From positions 868,001-932,000 of the forward strand of contig CP126123.1 in assembly GCA_030123605.1 (NCBI GenBank): DNA of 64,000 bases, written 5' to 3'. The position numbers and the translations under genes are program-made. The DNA is from Nitrospira sp. (GTDB lineage Bacteria > Nitrospirota > Nitrospiria > Nitrospirales > Nitrospiraceae). Positions 63,507 through 64,000 of this stretch are shown piece by piece (the first letter of the stretch is position 1; every line of letters starts with the position of its first letter). The notes beneath the pieces are model-generated. The model saw only the letters and a list, made by a program, of their open reading frames with translations, had not been told where the DNA came from and searched no databases.

Positions 63507-64000
63507 ATGGACATGAACCGCATGACCGTGAAACTTCAAGAAGCCTTGCAGAGCGCATCTGCCCTTGCGATGCGCCGGGGACACCAGGGGATCGACGTCG
63601 AACATCTGCTGTTGGCCCTCTTGGAACAGGAGAGGGGGATCGCGGGATCGGTATGTGAACAGGCCGGCGTCTCTCCCGCTGCAGTCCGTCAGGCAGCGGA
63701 ACAAGCGCTGACCAAGGTGCCGCAGGTTCAAGGTCCCGGCGCGGCACCAGGACAAATTCACCTGACTCCCCGCTTAGGCACCGTCTTGACCAAAGCCGAA
63801 GAGCAGATGAAAGAGCTGCGCGACGAATTTCTCAGTGTCGAACACATCGTTCTGGCCATGGTGGATGAAGGCGGTGTGTTTCGCCGGCTCAACCTCACGC
63901 GCGATCGCCTGCTGACGGCGTTACAACAGGTGCGAGGCAACCAACGAGTGACGAGCCAGGACCCGGAAGGCACGTATCAGGCGTTGGACAAATACGGGCG
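63507..64000 (+). CDS. clpB: ClpB disaggregase, N-terminal part, cut by the right window edge
   Basis: Residues 1-164 are present and the frame is open to the window end. The double Clp N-domain repeats are visible: LQEALQSASALAMRRGHQGI with DVEHLLLALLEQE, and LGTVLTKAEEQMKELRDEFL with SVEHIVLAMVDEG. This is the substrate-binding domain of ClpB, the AAA+ chaperone that rescues aggregated proteins with DnaK. The ATPase domains lie outside the window, so ClpA or ClpC cannot be fully excluded, but MDMNRMTVKLQEALQ is typical of ClpB. GAGGAG lies about 10 bases before the ATG. No heat-shock promoter was recognised upstream. Confidence 0.9.
   Translation, partial: MDMNRMTVKLQEALQSASALAMRRGHQGIDVEHLLLALLEQERGIAGSVCEQAGVSPAAVRQAAEQALTKVPQVQGPGAAPGQIHLTPRLGTVLTKAEEQMKELRDEFLSVEHIVLAMVDEGGVFRRLNLTRDRLLTALQQVRGNQRVTSQDPEGTYQALDKYG

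Overview
The window reads like part of a chromosome of a Nitrospira-type bacterium (phylum Nitrospirota). This is an inference from gene content: a hopanoid C-3 methylase (HpnR), a run of secreted cupredoxins, PAS/LuxR and PilZ proteins, a DUF2934 protein, and moderately high GC with strong Shine-Dalgarno sites. No rRNA, tRNA or CRISPR array was seen.

Region 1 (1-30096, minus strand) is one tightly packed operon of about 30 kb that leaves the window at its left edge. In transcription order it encodes a PvdE-type peptide exporter, a diaminobutyrate-forming aminotransferase (PvdH type), a membrane-anchored penicillin-acylase/PvdQ-type Ntn hydrolase, MbtH, a type II thioesterase, a TauD/SyrP-like dioxygenase, and then the assembly line. 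The assembly line runs FAAL-ACP-C-A-MT, a small protein carrying the missing end of that A domain plus a T domain, KS-AT-ACP-C-A-T-E-C-A-T-E, and C-A-T-E (cut by the window edge). Specificity codes read by eye suggest a Gly-like, a Dab-like and an Asp module. The logic resembles pyoverdine (acyl-primed peptide, Dab supply, later deacylation, PvdE export), but the line is a PKS/NRPS hybrid with an unusual guanidinoacetate-methyltransferase-like domain and a split adenylation domain. I infer a siderophore-like peptide, possibly containing beta-hydroxyaspartate. I do not recognise it as a described system.

Region 2 (30323-37443) supports the iron reading. It holds a FecI-like ECF sigma factor and a FecR-like anti-sigma regulator separated by a MITE-like repeat, a TPR-sulfotransferase followed by an APS kinase (PAPS supply, possible sulfation), and a DUF3325/PepSY/DUF3649 set of the kind found beside ferric-siderophore receptors. 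No TonB-dependent receptor gene is intact in the window.

Region 3 (37444-44900) is sparse and decaying: an IS3-family transposase remnant, four small secreted cupredoxins, a membrane-anchored gene broken by an in-frame TAG, a PAS-LuxR regulator with an internal deletion, and three small plus-strand genes (winged-helix/zinc ribbon-like, membrane, DUF2934).

Region 4 (44934-57493) is mainly central metabolism on the minus strand. It has a transaldolase-like protein that has lost its catalytic lysine, HpnR, glucan phosphorylase, a normal transaldolase, a wrecked molybdopterin oxidoreductase gene, a CBS-domain protein, a secreted protein and pyruvate:quinone oxidoreductase (PoxB).

Region 5 (57898-64000) has two PilZ proteins on the plus strand facing a GlrK/QseG/GlrR-like two-component operon, a membrane protein, and the start of clpB running off the right edge. 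Domain and substrate calls are readings by eye; no database search was possible.
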